A stretch of 64,000 bases of DNA, taken from Aliivibrio sp. S4MY1. Its GTDB lineage: Bacteria > Pseudomonadota > Gammaproteobacteria > Enterobacterales > Vibrionaceae. The notes below the pieces were generated by a model that was not told the DNA's origin, made no database searches, and saw nothing but the letters and a program-made list of their open reading frames with translations. Shown piece after piece: positions 14,304-22,903 of the stretch; the stretch's first letter is position 1, and each line of letters begins with the position of its first letter. Both the position numbers and the translations under genes were made by a program. The stretch spans positions 62,001 to 126,000 of the forward strand of contig NZ_JARACP010000009.1 of NCBI RefSeq assembly GCF_028765545.1, written 5' to 3'.

Positions 14304-15510
14304 TTGTTTTTATCTCTTCATGAATTTGTTCTAAATCTATACTTTTACACCAATTAACCTTTAAGTTTTTTTTATTTGATTCGTGATGAAGAAGTCCCTT
14401 TTTATGAATAAAGCTAACATATTGTAATACACAATCAATTGCTGACTTATCTAGTTCTATAATTTTTTTATGTATATATTGAACAACTTCACTATTAGAT
14501 TTATTACTTGAACATGATGAATATGTTTTATACATACTGAGGACTTTAATTTTTAAATCATCAAAAATATCTCGATCTTTTTTAGGTGCTGATTTAAGTA
14601 TAACATCAGCATAAAAAAAACTTTCTTTTGCATCATCAATCAACTTATCATCTATCTGTGCAAGTAGCATTTTAACTACAAATATTTCTTTGTCATAAGA
14701 ATTTAAGCTTGGATCATATTTCAGCTTTAACGATTGATTAAGATCTATTTCTTGGATTGTTTCAAGAATAAATTTCTCTACAATTTTAAGAGATAGATCC
14801 GCTACTGATTCAGGCTTACAAATAGATGTATGATCATGATCTACAAGAAATGACTTAAATTTCTTTTTATTAGTACTGGAAGGTACTGAACTAATCTGAT
14901 TCACATAATCATCATTTTTTGCAATAACATAACGCGAGTTAGGCATTGACTCTATATTTTCAACCCAACAATCATTAACATCACTTACTTCTTTGCTTAA
15001 AGGCCCTAACTCTTTAAGGTTAACATTAACTTTCCCAAATAGTGCCGCAGGGATAGAGCCCTTATGAGGTGTAGCTAATGAAATGTAGCCAAGAACTTCA
15101 CTTTGAATGTCATCATAATTATTACTATTTAAATCTAAAATAAATTTCTTTCCGATTAGCCCCCCCATACTATGAGCTACTATTAATATATTACTGTATT
15201 CATTACAATCAAATTGGATAAATGTAGCGAGTTCCTCACTAAGTGTCATAAAAGAAACGTTCTTCTTTCTTTGTGGACCTTTAAAATTAACCCCTGGTAC
15301 ATAATTAACTAATTTAACTAACCCTTGTGATATCATGGAATTCTTTACATTCACAATTTTAGTAAAATACTCAAACTCCATAAAATCGAATTTTTCTTTT
15401 ATTTGTTCATTTCTCATTAAAAGATCAGAAAATGATTCACTGTTACTATTCTTCCAAGTATCAGTACCTCCTGTTAAACCATGTATGAACAAAACTAAAT
15501 TCTTGCGCAT
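14296..15510 (-). CDS. Alpha/beta-hydrolase effector of the ABC-3C system
   Basis: A 404-residue protein. The N-terminal 240 residues form a lipase/esterase-like alpha/beta hydrolase: oxyanion strand LVLFIHGLTGG (5-15), nucleophile elbow AHSMGG with Ser114, and a DHTSICKP segment carrying the likely catalytic His227. The remaining 160 residues are helical and could be the C-terminal domain that docks the effector to the complex. A phospholipase or esterase fused to such a domain is one of the effector classes seen in ABC-3C systems. No signal peptide is present, so it acts from the cytoplasm. First gene of the operon; promoter probably in 15511-15638. Substrate unknown. Confidence 0.7.
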   Translation of the reverse strand: MRKNLVLFIHGLTGGTDTWKNSNSESFSDLLMRNEQIKEKFDFMEFEYFTKIVNVKNSMISQGLVKLVNYVPGVNFKGPQRKKNVSFMTLSEELATFIQFDCNEYSNILIVAHSMGGLIGKKFILDLNSNNYDDIQSEVLGYISLATPHKGSIPAALFGKVNVNLKELGPLSKEVSDVNDCWVENIESMPNSRYVIAKNDDYVNQISSVPSSTNKKKFKSFLVDHDHTSICKPESVADLSLKIVEKFILETIQEIDLNQSLKLKYDPSLNSYDKEIFVVKMLLAQIDDKLIDDAKESFFYADVILKSAPKKDRDIFDDLKIKVLSMYKTYSSCSSNKSNSEVVQYIHKKIIELDKSAIDCVLQYVSFIHKKGLLHHESNKKNLKVNWCKSIDLEQIHEEIKTNA

Positions 15511-15638
15511 TATTACCTACTGTATATTATCAATAATTCATAAACCTTCACATGATATTACCTTTAGAATAATAAAAAACAATGACTTGAAACACATTTA
15601 CAAAATTATACCAAATGATATTTATAAATAAGTAAGTA

Positions 15639-16838
15639 TTACTCTGTCGTGTAAATAATACAACACCATAACTCATACCCCTCTCTCTGCTCTTCAAGGT
15701 AGTTATAATCAAGATAATGACTTTGTACGCCTGTATGCACCTTATGACCTAGCATCACTTCGGCTACATGGTATTTAATCCCTATCGACTCCCAAATATT
15801 ACGGGCCGTTCGTCTCATATCGTGGTTAGTGGTTCTCGGGTAACCCATGCTTTCTATTTTATCTGCTAATGTTCTGCCAAACGCGACAGGAACATTGGCC
15901 GACATTGGTCTATCATCTTCACTGATTACTGGTGGAAACATGATTTTATGATCTTGCCATATCCCCATTTGAAAGCGGATAACCTCTTCAGCCAATTTTG
16001 GAATAGGACGGATAATATCTCCTCCCTTCTTCTTACGTGTCTTGTTATTCTCTTCTGGAACAGTCCATACCAGCTTATCTAAATCAAAATCACTCTTTTT
16101 CGCTAAACGCAACTCATTACTACGGCAAGCAAAGATCATCATTAAGCGTAAAAAATTACAGTTGCTTTCATGAACATGTATTTCTGATATGGCATTCCAA
16201 AGCACAGGAACCGCTTCTTCACTTTGTTTGCTTTTTTTAACGCTGCTTTGAACACCTACATCTGTTTTCTTTAGTTCTGAAAGTGCATTGTATTTAATTA
16301 GGCCGTGACGAACCGCAAATGAAAGGACTTGTTTAAATCGTGCCATTAGGTTTGCTGAATGCTTCGGGCTAACACGCTCACGCGCTTTTCTAAACACTGG
16401 CATATAATCTATCAGCTCTAAGTGCTTTGCTTGATACTCGCCGATATAGGGACGAATATCAGTATCAAACATTTGAATTAATGGTTTCCAACGAAGGATG
16501 TTATCTTTTGCGTGGTTTTCCAACCAATAATCTATGATCTCATTGATTGTCGTAGGCACATTGGTTTGACTAAGATTCAACCCAACTCTTGGATCAACTC
16601 CCATCATTACAAGCTCTGCTTTTTTATCTTTCAGAGCTATTGCTTCACGCATTTTTAACGCTGGGTACTGACCTAATGTTAATTTAATTGGTTTACTTCT
16701 AAATAGAACTCGATATATCCAGGTAACTTTACCTTTAGGGCTAACTCGCACACCTAAGCCGTCTCGATGAGTAACTTCTAGTTTACCCTTGTAAGGTTTA
16801 TTTACTGTGGCTCTTAACCACGCATCTGTAATAGCCAT
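15639..16838 (-). CDS. Tyrosine-type prophage integrase (DUF4102/P4-like)
   Basis: A 399-residue integrase. The N-terminal arm-binding domain contains DGLGVRVSPKGKVTWIYRV and LTLGQYPALKMREA, typical of the DUF4102 group. The catalytic domain has Arg in SNELRLA, the HDMRRT motif, LGHK and a C-terminal Tyr cluster (HYLDYNY). It marks the right edge of the prophage, 128 bp from the ABC-3C operon and reading the same way. Two LexA-like palindromes lie upstream. Attachment site and left end are not in the window. High confidence. Confidence 0.92.
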   Translation of the reverse strand: MAITDAWLRATVNKPYKGKLEVTHRDGLGVRVSPKGKVTWIYRVLFRSKPIKLTLGQYPALKMREAIALKDKKAELVMMGVDPRVGLNLSQTNVPTTINEIIDYWLENHAKDNILRWKPLIQMFDTDIRPYIGEYQAKHLELIDYMPVFRKARERVSPKHSANLMARFKQVLSFAVRHGLIKYNALSELKKTDVGVQSSVKKSKQSEEAVPVLWNAISEIHVHESNCNFLRLMMIFACRSNELRLAKKSDFDLDKLVWTVPEENNKTRKKKGGDIIRPIPKLAEEVIRFQMGIWQDHKIMFPPVISEDDRPMSANVPVAFGRTLADKIESMGYPRTTNHDMRRTARNIWESIGIKYHVAEVMLGHKVHTGVQSHYLDYNYLEEQREGYELWCCIIYTTE

Positions 16839-16908
16839 AATTGTTCAATTCCACCAAATCTTTAGTACAAACTTGGTACAAATTGTAGATGAATACAAGG
16901 GATGAAAC

Positions 16909-17010
16909 ATGAAAATGAGATATCAACTGTATATTTACACAGTATTTTCTATTTTTGTTAAGATGCTGTTTTTGAAGAGAATTAGAAATGTAAGGAAAAA
17001 CACTGAATAG
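16909..17010 (+). CDS. Possible 33-residue membrane peptide opposite int
   Basis: Frame MKMRYQLYIYTVFSIF... to ...NVRKNTE, with one hydrophobic segment (about 5-22) and a basic tail. An AAGGG site ends about 7 bp upstream of the ATG. The layout resembles SOS-linked small toxic peptides such as TisB or DinQ, and a LexA-like box overlaps the reading frame. It could also be a chance frame in an A+T-rich promoter region. Confidence 0.25.
   Translation: MKMRYQLYIYTVFSIFVKMLFLKRIRNVRKNTE
16927..16942. promoter_or_regulatory. LexA-type SOS box 1
   Basis: CTGTATATTTACACAG, with both CTGT and ACAG half sites intact, fits the CTG-N10-CAG consensus. It lies 89 bp upstream of the integrase start. Regulation by LexA is inferred; a phage-encoded binding protein is the alternative. 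Confidence 0.55.
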
Positions 17011-17016
17011 TAATAA

Positions 17017-17032
17017 CTGTATGTATGTACAG
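17017..17032. promoter_or_regulatory. LexA-type SOS box 2
   Basis: CTGTATGTATGTACAG, very close to the enterobacterial and Vibrio LexA consensus, 90 bp from box 1. Both sites share the flank AA before CTGT and TAT after ACAG, so the pair may be a duplicated element. It may also be an arm-type site for Int. Confidence 0.6.
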
Positions 17033-17176
17033 TATGAAGTTTTACACGAAGCAACACATGCTAAAAATTAATAAGTCTAAATAATAGATTGTCTAAGATG
17101 TAAGGATCAATCAACCACACAAAGGTCGGGAACACTTACAAGTCGGTCATTGTACGACTCTTAATCTGCTAATGCA

Positions 17177-17216
17177 AAAAAGAATCGAGATCACAAAAAT
17201 GATGTCGATTCTTTTT
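17177..17216. terminator. Bidirectional terminator at the prophage-chromosome edge
   Basis: 12-bp perfect stem AAAAAGAATCGA/TCGATTCTTTTT with a 16-nt loop and A/T tracts on both sides. It serves the convergent end of the Spo0M-like gene and insulates the prophage edge. Confidence 0.85.
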
Positions 17217-17240
17217 AAAATTATAAGCAATGAGTATTAA

Positions 17241-17987
17241 TTAAACGCGTAATATTTTTTGCACTGCATTATGAATTTCTGCACTTGAAGCATTTGTATT
17301 TAGTGAAAAAGAGACATATTGGTCACCACGATTAAAGCCCATCGAACGATCGACTTCAGCTAAACAATGAAGTACTTGCCCATCAAGAATAAACGACAGC
17401 TCAATCTCTTTTTTATTCATGAATCCATTACTTCTAAATTCAATCTCTTGGTAGCCGCCTGAATGAGATTTAAAGTGACCACCGTTAAGGTAGCCCTGCT
17501 CTACATCCGCTTTCACCATACCAAAGCCGGCCTGCTCTATTTGACTAATAATGGCAGCGGCAACAGGCATTGGTTTTACAATCAGTAAATCACGGTCGGT
17601 TGGGTCAATCGCAAAATCAATATCTAGAACAGTTTCAACCCAAACATCACAATGGTTATCACGAATATTTAATGCTGTAATTGGTGTCTCATCTGGCAAT
17701 TTAATCGTAAATTGCATTTCCTTTTTCTCATTGGCTTGAATAGTAAATGGATTCACAGCCTGAGTATGGAATAAGGTTAGAGTTTGATAACTGGTTCCGC
17801 TGTCACTTTCAACTTTCACTTCCGTATTAAGTTTTAGATGAATAGCATCAATCTGCTGTTCAATATCCCCACCTTGGATGTGAACCGTACCAATTAGTGT
17901 ATCACCTTGAAATAATTCTGGGTTTTCTAAAATGGTATCTACTTTTGCAGCACCTATACCTAATGACGCCTTTAGCTTTTTAAACAT
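17241..17987 (-). CDS. Spo0M-like (SpoOM) family protein
   Basis: A 248-residue protein that starts MFKKLKASLGIGAAKVDTIL and continues with arrestin-like beta-sandwich segments (LIGTVHIQGGDIEQQIDAIHLKL and QFTIKLPDETPIT), the pattern of the SpoOM family. In Bacillus the prototype affects sporulation control; in gammaproteobacteria the function is not established. It is the first chromosomal gene beyond the prophage and appears monocistronic. Full length with no disruption. Family call is confident; function is not. Confidence 0.85.
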   Translation of the reverse strand: MFKKLKASLGIGAAKVDTILENPELFQGDTLIGTVHIQGGDIEQQIDAIHLKLNTEVKVESDSGTSYQTLTLFHTQAVNPFTIQANEKKEMQFTIKLPDETPITALNIRDNHCDVWVETVLDIDFAIDPTDRDLLIVKPMPVAAAIISQIEQAGFGMVKADVEQGYLNGGHFKSHSGGYQEIEFRSNGFMNKKEIELSFILDGQVLHCLAEVDRSMGFNRGDQYVSFSLNTNASSAEIHNAVQKILRV

Positions 17988-18082
17988 CCTTTCGTCCTTT
18001 TTCTATGTTTATTCTATGTTTATTCTTATTTTACTTCATCTATATATATGGCTTATATAGAGTCTTAGTATGGTATTAAAGA

Positions 18083-19165
18083 TTAAGTTCCTAAAATCTG
18101 CATTGGTAATTGTAACAAGGCATCACCACTGCTAGCAAAGTACCAAATAATTCCTATAAGTGAACTAACTAAACCTACATACCATGCCGCTGATACCAAT
18201 TGGCCATACTTATCGAGAGGCAGTAAATGGCTATGATGACGAGCACGCCATTCAAATACGATTTCAAGACTTCCCATAATAAGTAAGAAACCAAAAAGTG
18301 CGAGACCTAATTGGTAACTTAATATAACACCACCTACTGCAGCTAATGCGCATAATGTAATACCTAACTTACTGTTCATTGAGAAACTGATACTTTTAAG
18401 TACGTGCCCCCCATCTAACGGCAATATTGGCAATAAATTAAATAGATTTAAAAAGGCGTTAAATACAGCAAGGCCAGCAAAGAACATCTCGCCGGTTATC
18501 CAATAAACTACCATCAATATTAAGGAGAGGATCAAACCAAAGAATGGCCCCATAATAGAGATAACAACATCTTGCCAACGTGTATTTATTTTCTCATCAC
18601 TGAGTGCTAAACCACCAAGGAACGGGATTAAGTAGATACCTTTAGTTTTCATACCAAAGTATTTCATTGCGCGAATATGGCCGTATTCATGAAAAACAAG
18701 GCAAGCAATAAGTGATAATGCAAACTCAATAGAAAAGAGCCATGAGTACGCGGCAATACTGGCGGAAGCTAAAGCCACTTTAATTAACTTTGCACTTTTT
18801 AACGCTTTCATCCCTAACGAAACAAGCCCTATCAAGCTGAATTTTCTTTCTGCTTTAATTGGCGTATGCGGTACTTGCTGCTCGATATCTTTAGTATTAC
18901 GAGAGCCTTCTGCAATCAACTGACCATCAACCATTGCACGATACTCAATAAGAAAAGGCTGCCATGTCACTGTAGCTTCTAAGCGGCAAGTTAATACACT
19001 TTCGCCTTGATTGAGCTGGAATTCATGCACGTAATGATCTTGATGATCAGCAGACGCCGCTTGTTGTGCAACTAAAGTATTGCTCCAAAATACTTGCTGC
19101 CAACCCGCCATAGAACCTTCTAAGCGCAATGGTTGGCCTAAAAAATCAATAGATAATAATTCCAT
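18083..19165 (-). CDS. Membrane M50-type site-2 protease-like metallopeptidase
   Basis: A 360-residue protein. An N-terminal soluble part of about 125 residues precedes several membrane helices. The zinc motif HEYGH stands at about 179-183, and the second M50 motif, NLLPILPLDGGHVL (third zinc ligand Asp), follows about 70 residues on. M50 proteases cut substrates within the membrane plane, usually to release a regulator. No clear partner is adjacent; yqfB lies 17 bp upstream in the same direction, but the functional link is unlikely. Substrate unknown. Confidence 0.82.
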   Translation of the reverse strand: MELLSIDFLGQPLRLEGSMAGWQQVFWSNTLVAQQAASADHQDHYVHEFQLNQGESVLTCRLEATVTWQPFLIEYRAMVDGQLIAEGSRNTKDIEQQVPHTPIKAERKFSLIGLVSLGMKALKSAKLIKVALASASIAAYSWLFSIEFALSLIACLVFHEYGHIRAMKYFGMKTKGIYLIPFLGGLALSDEKINTRWQDVVISIMGPFFGLILSLILMVVYWITGEMFFAGLAVFNAFLNLFNLLPILPLDGGHVLKSISFSMNSKLGITLCALAAVGGVILSYQLGLALFGFLLIMGSLEIVFEWRARHHSHLLPLDKYGQLVSAAWYVGLVSSLIGIIWYFASSGDALLQLPMQILGT

Positions 19166-19182
19166 TACTTACCTTTACTTTC

Positions 19183-19500
19183 TTATACTAAATGGTATGA
19201 AATAACGTACAGTTGACCTTTATTTGGATAGATCTCTTCAATAATATTTTTAAGTTCTTCTAGCGTCATGTTTTCTTGCTCAGCATGGTACTGGTTAAGA
19301 TCATCAAAGCTAATTGGATCAACAGCATCAATCGCTAAACGACAAAAACGACGGTTGTCTTCATAAGTGCTCACTTCAACTTCTGTTCCTACAACGTAAT
19401 CTTTTTCAGATTCGTCACGGATAGTAATGACTTTTTTACTCGATAAAATATCTGATTCAAAACGCTCAAAGAATGTCATTGTTGCTGGTGCTACTTTCAT
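19183..19500 (-). CDS. yqfB: N4-acetylcytidine amidohydrolase (ASCH domain)
   Basis: A 105-residue single ASCH domain collinear with E. coli YqfB, which hydrolyses N4-acetylcytidine to cytidine and acetate. Residues equivalent to the catalytic Lys21, Thr24 and Glu74 are Lys23, Thr26 and Glu76 (in KKVITIRDESE and HAEQENMT). The ENMTLEELK segment is almost identical to the E. coli protein. It lies 17 bp before the M50 gene and may be cotranscribed. Confident assignment. Confidence 0.9.
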   Translation of the reverse strand: MKVAPATMTFFERFESDILSSKKVITIRDESEKDYVVGTEVEVSTYEDNRRFCRLAIDAVDPISFDDLNQYHAEQENMTLEELKNIIEEIYPNKGQLYVISYHLV

Positions 19501-19571
19501 TGTGTTTTCCTAATGTAATTCGAGCTGCGACAATGCAGCTCGAAAATTAATTATTGATATAATACTGTTCA

Positions 19572-20924
19572 TTAACCAAAGCAGTAATTTGCCCAATGCG
19601 CTAAACCAGCGGTAACCGAACCAAAGTAGTTACCGCCTACAATTTCGATGTTTGGCAACTGTTGCTGTAAGGCTGCACGTAAAATTGGAGAGCGCGCTGA
19701 ACCACCTGTAACATAAATAATATCAGGCGTTTTACCCGCTTGTTGAATCGCTTCTTTTACTAACTTATTGATGTTATCTTGTGGTTTTGCAATCGCTTCT
19801 GCTAAATCAGACTGATTAAGAGATAATGATAAACCTTCATCTAAGTAACTTAGATCAATCGCATGCTCTAAATGCTCTGATAACGCGATTTTCGTTTGCT
19901 CTGCATCACGCAATAATTTGTAGCTTAGTTTCTCATCATACAGCTTGATTAAGCGAGCCAATTTTTCCGGTTCTTGAGTATCGTTCATCATCTGTAAAAG
20001 GTGCTTGCGATTACCAAATCCAAAGAAATCCAGTTGAGCAACAATATTATTAATTGCAATTGGGTTCCAGAACTGTGTCATTGGTAACTCAAGGCCTTTA
20101 TGAGTGCGGCTTTGAGAACCTAATAGTGGCATTAATTGACGATGCGCTAAATGAATGTCTAAATCGTTACCGCCAATACGTGAACCACTATGAGATAAAA
20201 TGCCTTTAGTACGATCATGATAATCACGCCATGATGGTCCCATTTGAATCATTGAGCAGTCTGTTGTACCACCACCAATATCAACGATTAGTACCGTTTT
20301 ATCTTCGGTCAGTGTTTGTTCATAATCTAGACCGGCAGCAACAGGTTCAAATTGAAACTCAATATTTTTAAAACCGACACGGATAGCTGCACGAGTTAAG
20401 ATTGAGATCGCCTGTGTATTGGCGTCATCACTTGCTGCGCCTTGAAAGTTAACAGGACGGCCAATCACGGTCGATGTGATGTCTTGTTGTAATTCCTGCT
20501 CTGCATTATTTTTGATGTTTTTCATCATTGCAGTAACAAGATCTTCAAATAAGCTTACTTGAACATCACGTAAACCAGAAACACCAAGGAAAGACTTTGG
20601 TGATTTTACGTAATACACCTCTTCAGGATCATCAATATAAGTATTTAGAGCGGCTTGGCCGAATGTCATCGACTCAGCATCAACATCGATATCTTCTTCG
20701 CGGTTAAAAGAAATTGCAGTATGAAGTAAACGCTCATTAATATCTGTGCTTGGTTGAACGCCCCAAATACGGAAAAGATATTCAGAAACCGCTTCTCGTG
20801 TAGGCGCACATAATGCAGAAGGAATAAACGTGCTATCTCCTTCTAACTTTAATAGTTTCGCTTGATTATCTAGAATGGTCGCTACTGAGCAGTTAGCGGT
20901 TCCGTAGTCAAATCCAATAAACAT
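19572..20924 (-). CDS. yegD: YegD-like Hsp70-family ATPase
   Basis: A 450-residue protein with the actin-like ATPase fold of Hsp70. Phosphate loop 1 is FIGFDYGTANCSVA at the N-terminus, phosphate loop 2 is VLIVDIGGGTTDCSM near the middle, and the adenosine motif is IIYVTGGSARSP near the C-terminus. It lacks the substrate-binding domain and lid of DnaK, as YegD does. Its length matches E. coli YegD. Chaperone role is presumed from fold; physiological clients are unknown. It appears monocistronic. Confidence 0.88.
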   Translation of the reverse strand: MFIGFDYGTANCSVATILDNQAKLLKLEGDSTFIPSALCAPTREAVSEYLFRIWGVQPSTDINERLLHTAISFNREEDIDVDAESMTFGQAALNTYIDDPEEVYYVKSPKSFLGVSGLRDVQVSLFEDLVTAMMKNIKNNAEQELQQDITSTVIGRPVNFQGAASDDANTQAISILTRAAIRVGFKNIEFQFEPVAAGLDYEQTLTEDKTVLIVDIGGGTTDCSMIQMGPSWRDYHDRTKGILSHSGSRIGGNDLDIHLAHRQLMPLLGSQSRTHKGLELPMTQFWNPIAINNIVAQLDFFGFGNRKHLLQMMNDTQEPEKLARLIKLYDEKLSYKLLRDAEQTKIALSEHLEHAIDLSYLDEGLSLSLNQSDLAEAIAKPQDNINKLVKEAIQQAGKTPDIIYVTGGSARSPILRAALQQQLPNIEIVGGNYFGSVTAGLAHWANYCFG

Positions 20925-20986
20925 TGTTGTACACCTAGCTTCGATAAAAGGGAGCTGATTTTACTCGCTTGTTGCCGCTTTGCCAA

Positions 20987-21535
20987 TCAAAATGAGAAAG
21001 ATGCTGCTATTCCTACCTGATCTTGATTAATTATAGGAGCAATCATTAGGTTATTTGCATTAAGGTACTTATCTGTAACTAAATACTGAATCGTTGTTGC
21101 CAATACCGCACCGGCAATAACATCTCGCCAATAGTGATGCTCATTCTCTACTCGTGAATAACCAACTAACCCTGCACCAATATAAGCAGGAAGACCATAT
21201 TCCCACCCATAACGAAATTGTAGATATGATGCGCCTTGGAATGCTGATGATGAATGCCCCGATGGAAAACTAAGATTATCTTCGCCATTCGGACGCTCTT
21301 CTTTCACGGTATATTTTAATGCTTGTGTTGCAACTAACGTGTAGGTTGCTCCTTTAGCAAACATCCAAAAACCATCATAGTCTTCTTTATATAGAGCTAT
21401 CGACCCCGCAATAACTGGGATTCCAACCGCACCAATGTCTGCGGCAAGATCACCAGATTTCCTCTCCTCTGCTTGTACACAATAACTTGATGCTAACAAT
21501 GAACAAGTAACTCCTACAGATATTAACGTTCTCAT
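20987..21535 (-). CDS. PAP2-family phosphatase, exported
   Basis: A 182-residue acid phosphatase-like protein with a signal peptide (about 1-22, ending VQA). All three PAP2 motifs are intact: K-x6-RP (KYTVKEERP), PSGH, and SR-x5-H-x3-D (SRVENEHHYWRD). Such enzymes dephosphorylate lipid phosphates or undecaprenyl pyrophosphate at the periplasmic face. The protein is shorter and less hydrophobic than the classic six-helix form. Substrate cannot be told from sequence. It stands alone on the minus strand, divergent from the DUF3581 gene. Confidence 0.85.
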   Translation of the reverse strand: MRTLISVGVTCSLLASSYCVQAEERKSGDLAADIGAVGIPVIAGSIALYKEDYDGFWMFAKGATYTLVATQALKYTVKEERPNGEDNLSFPSGHSSSAFQGASYLQFRYGWEYGLPAYIGAGLVGYSRVENEHHYWRDVIAGAVLATTIQYLVTDKYLNANNLMIAPIINQDQVGIAASFSF

Positions 21536-21756
21536 TCTTTAACCTTAATTGTTAATCACAGATGTAATCTCAATGCATATAAATATTTCACCTATAATTA
21601 TATCGAGGTAATCGTGAAGTAATTGTCAATTTTTCTACATTTTGAAACGTTTAACTCGCTGTTTTTACGTTTATTATGACTGGATAGACCATTTAACGAT
21701 GAGAGATTGGTTATACTACCGCAGTTATTTCATTATCTAGGTTTTACCAAATATAT

Positions 21757-22464
21757 ATGCAGTTAAATCAATATTTTTCACAAACAGATAATTCATTCGA
21801 ATTCACCCGTCAACAAGCAAGTGATTTTGCTAAAAAAGTAGCCCGTGATTTCAACCCGATACACGACGTAGATTCAAAACGTTTCTGTGTTCCTGGGGAT
21901 TTATTGTTTGCTGTTTTGCTTTCTAAAACAGGCATTAGTAACAAAATGCACTTTGACTTTGCAGGCATGGTATCTGGCGGAACAGCTCTCCACATTAATC
22001 ATGCTGAAGAAGGTGTTTATTCTTTATCTGATGATAATGACAAGCAGTACCTGCACGTAAAGCGTAGCGGTGAGAAAAACCGTAATCCTGAATTTATTGA
22101 ATACGTAGTGAAGCAATATGTTCAGTTTTCAGGTATGAACTTTCCTCACATAATGGTGCCATTGATGGAAGAAAAGCAGTTAATGATCAACTGCCAACGT
22201 CCTTTGGTTATTTATGAAAGTATGGATCTTGAATTCACTCGTTTAGATATTTCCACACCTAAGGTTGAATTCACTGGTGCGACAATGGACATTGAAGGAA
22301 AACGTGGCCTTGTTAAATTAAACTTTAAATTCACTGAAAACGGTGAAGAAGTTGGTCATGGTACTAAACGAATGATCGCAACAGGTTTGAAAGCTTATGA
22401 TCAAGCGGCAATTGATGATCTTGTTGAGCGTTTTGTTGATCTTAAAGCAGCATATAATAACTAA
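21757..22464 (+). CDS. DUF3581 family protein
   Basis: A 235-residue protein resembling the DUF3581 family, which is restricted mainly to marine gammaproteobacteria. The N-terminal FARDFNPIHD-like segment (VARDFNPIHDVDSKRFCVPGDLL) and the later GMVSGGTALHI recall hot-dog-fold dehydratases (MaoC-like), so an acyl-thioester related role is possible but unproven. It is monocistronic with its own terminator. Family call is good; function unknown. Confidence 0.8.
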   Translation: MQLNQYFSQTDNSFEFTRQQASDFAKKVARDFNPIHDVDSKRFCVPGDLLFAVLLSKTGISNKMHFDFAGMVSGGTALHINHAEEGVYSLSDDNDKQYLHVKRSGEKNRNPEFIEYVVKQYVQFSGMNFPHIMVPLMEEKQLMINCQRPLVIYESMDLEFTRLDISTPKVEFTGATMDIEGKRGLVKLNFKFTENGEEVGHGTKRMIATGLKAYDQAAIDDLVERFVDLKAAYNN

Positions 22465-22490
22465 AATTTATAAATTAAATAATGGCTTAT

Positions 22491-22514
22491 AAAAGAGTGC
22501 TCTTGCGCTCTTTT
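22491..22514 (+). terminator. Intrinsic terminator after the DUF3581 gene
   Basis: Stem AAAAGAGTGC/GCGCTCTTTT (one G-U pair) with a TCTT loop and a run of Ts after it. Confidence 0.85.
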
Positions 22515-22622
22515 TTATTTTTAAAAAGGCAACCTAAGTCACGATCTGCATTATTGTTTTACGAGCCATACCATATCATACTCCTTTATAGGTATTTTAT
22601 TAGCACCGTAAAGTTGGCTAGT

Positions 22623-22844
22623 ATGAAAACAATAATAAAAGATGAAAGGCAAATTAAATTACAACAAGTAACTTTAAATGTAATTCCTAATAAAACTCAT
22701 TTACGTTTAATTAATGCTCATTACTCATGTGGTGAATGCTATGCTGCGTGGTTTGGACCACCTGTTTGTATTTCTTGCGGCAAAAAAACGTTTGTCATTG
22801 CATCAAATTTATATTCAGAACAAGGCATTTTCGACGTTTTTTAA
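22623..22844 (+). CDS. Small zinc-ribbon-like protein
   Basis: A 73-residue protein when started at the ATG at 22623. A longer frame from 22482 would have to run through the DUF3581 terminator, so it is rejected. Two Cys pairs, CGEC and CISC, separated by 11 residues (YAAWFGPPVCISC), suggest a zinc ribbon. No closer family is recognised. It converges on gyrA and shares a bidirectional terminator with it. Confidence 0.6.
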   Translation: MKTIIKDERQIKLQQVTLNVIPNKTHLRLINAHYSCGECYAAWFGPPVCISCGKKTFVIASNLYSEQGIFDVF

Positions 22845-22850
22845 TAATAA

Positions 22851-22880
22851 AAAAGCCCGCTTATTTCTAGGCAGGCTTTT
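22851..22880. terminator. Bidirectional terminator between the zinc-ribbon gene and gyrA
   Basis: Stem AAAAGCCCGC/GCAGGCTTTT with a 10-nt loop (one mismatch) and A/T tracts on both sides. It closes both convergent units. Confidence 0.85.
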
Positions 22881-22903
22881 TAATTTCTAGATTAAGTAAT
22901 TAC

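Larger units (their letters stand above)
16839..17240. other. Non-coding right edge of the prophage: int promoter, palindromes, probable att region
   Basis: About 400 bp without a recognised gene. It contains two 16-bp LexA-type palindromes at 16927 and 17017, a 33-codon plus-strand ORF at 16909, a stretch at 17123-17165 that faintly recalls a degenerate tRNA D-arm and anticodon arm (ACTCTTAATC) but does not fold, and a strong terminator hairpin at 17177-17216. The attachment core should lie here, but cannot be placed without the left end. Confidence 0.5.

Noticed and set aside
15335..15631. Plus-strand 98-codon frame between the hydrolase gene and int
   Set aside because: Mostly antisense to the hydrolase gene and A+T driven; no ribosome-binding site or recognisable domain.
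22482..22622. N-terminal extension of the zinc-ribbon protein
   Set aside because: It runs through the terminator of the DUF3581 gene; the ATG at 22623 is a better start.
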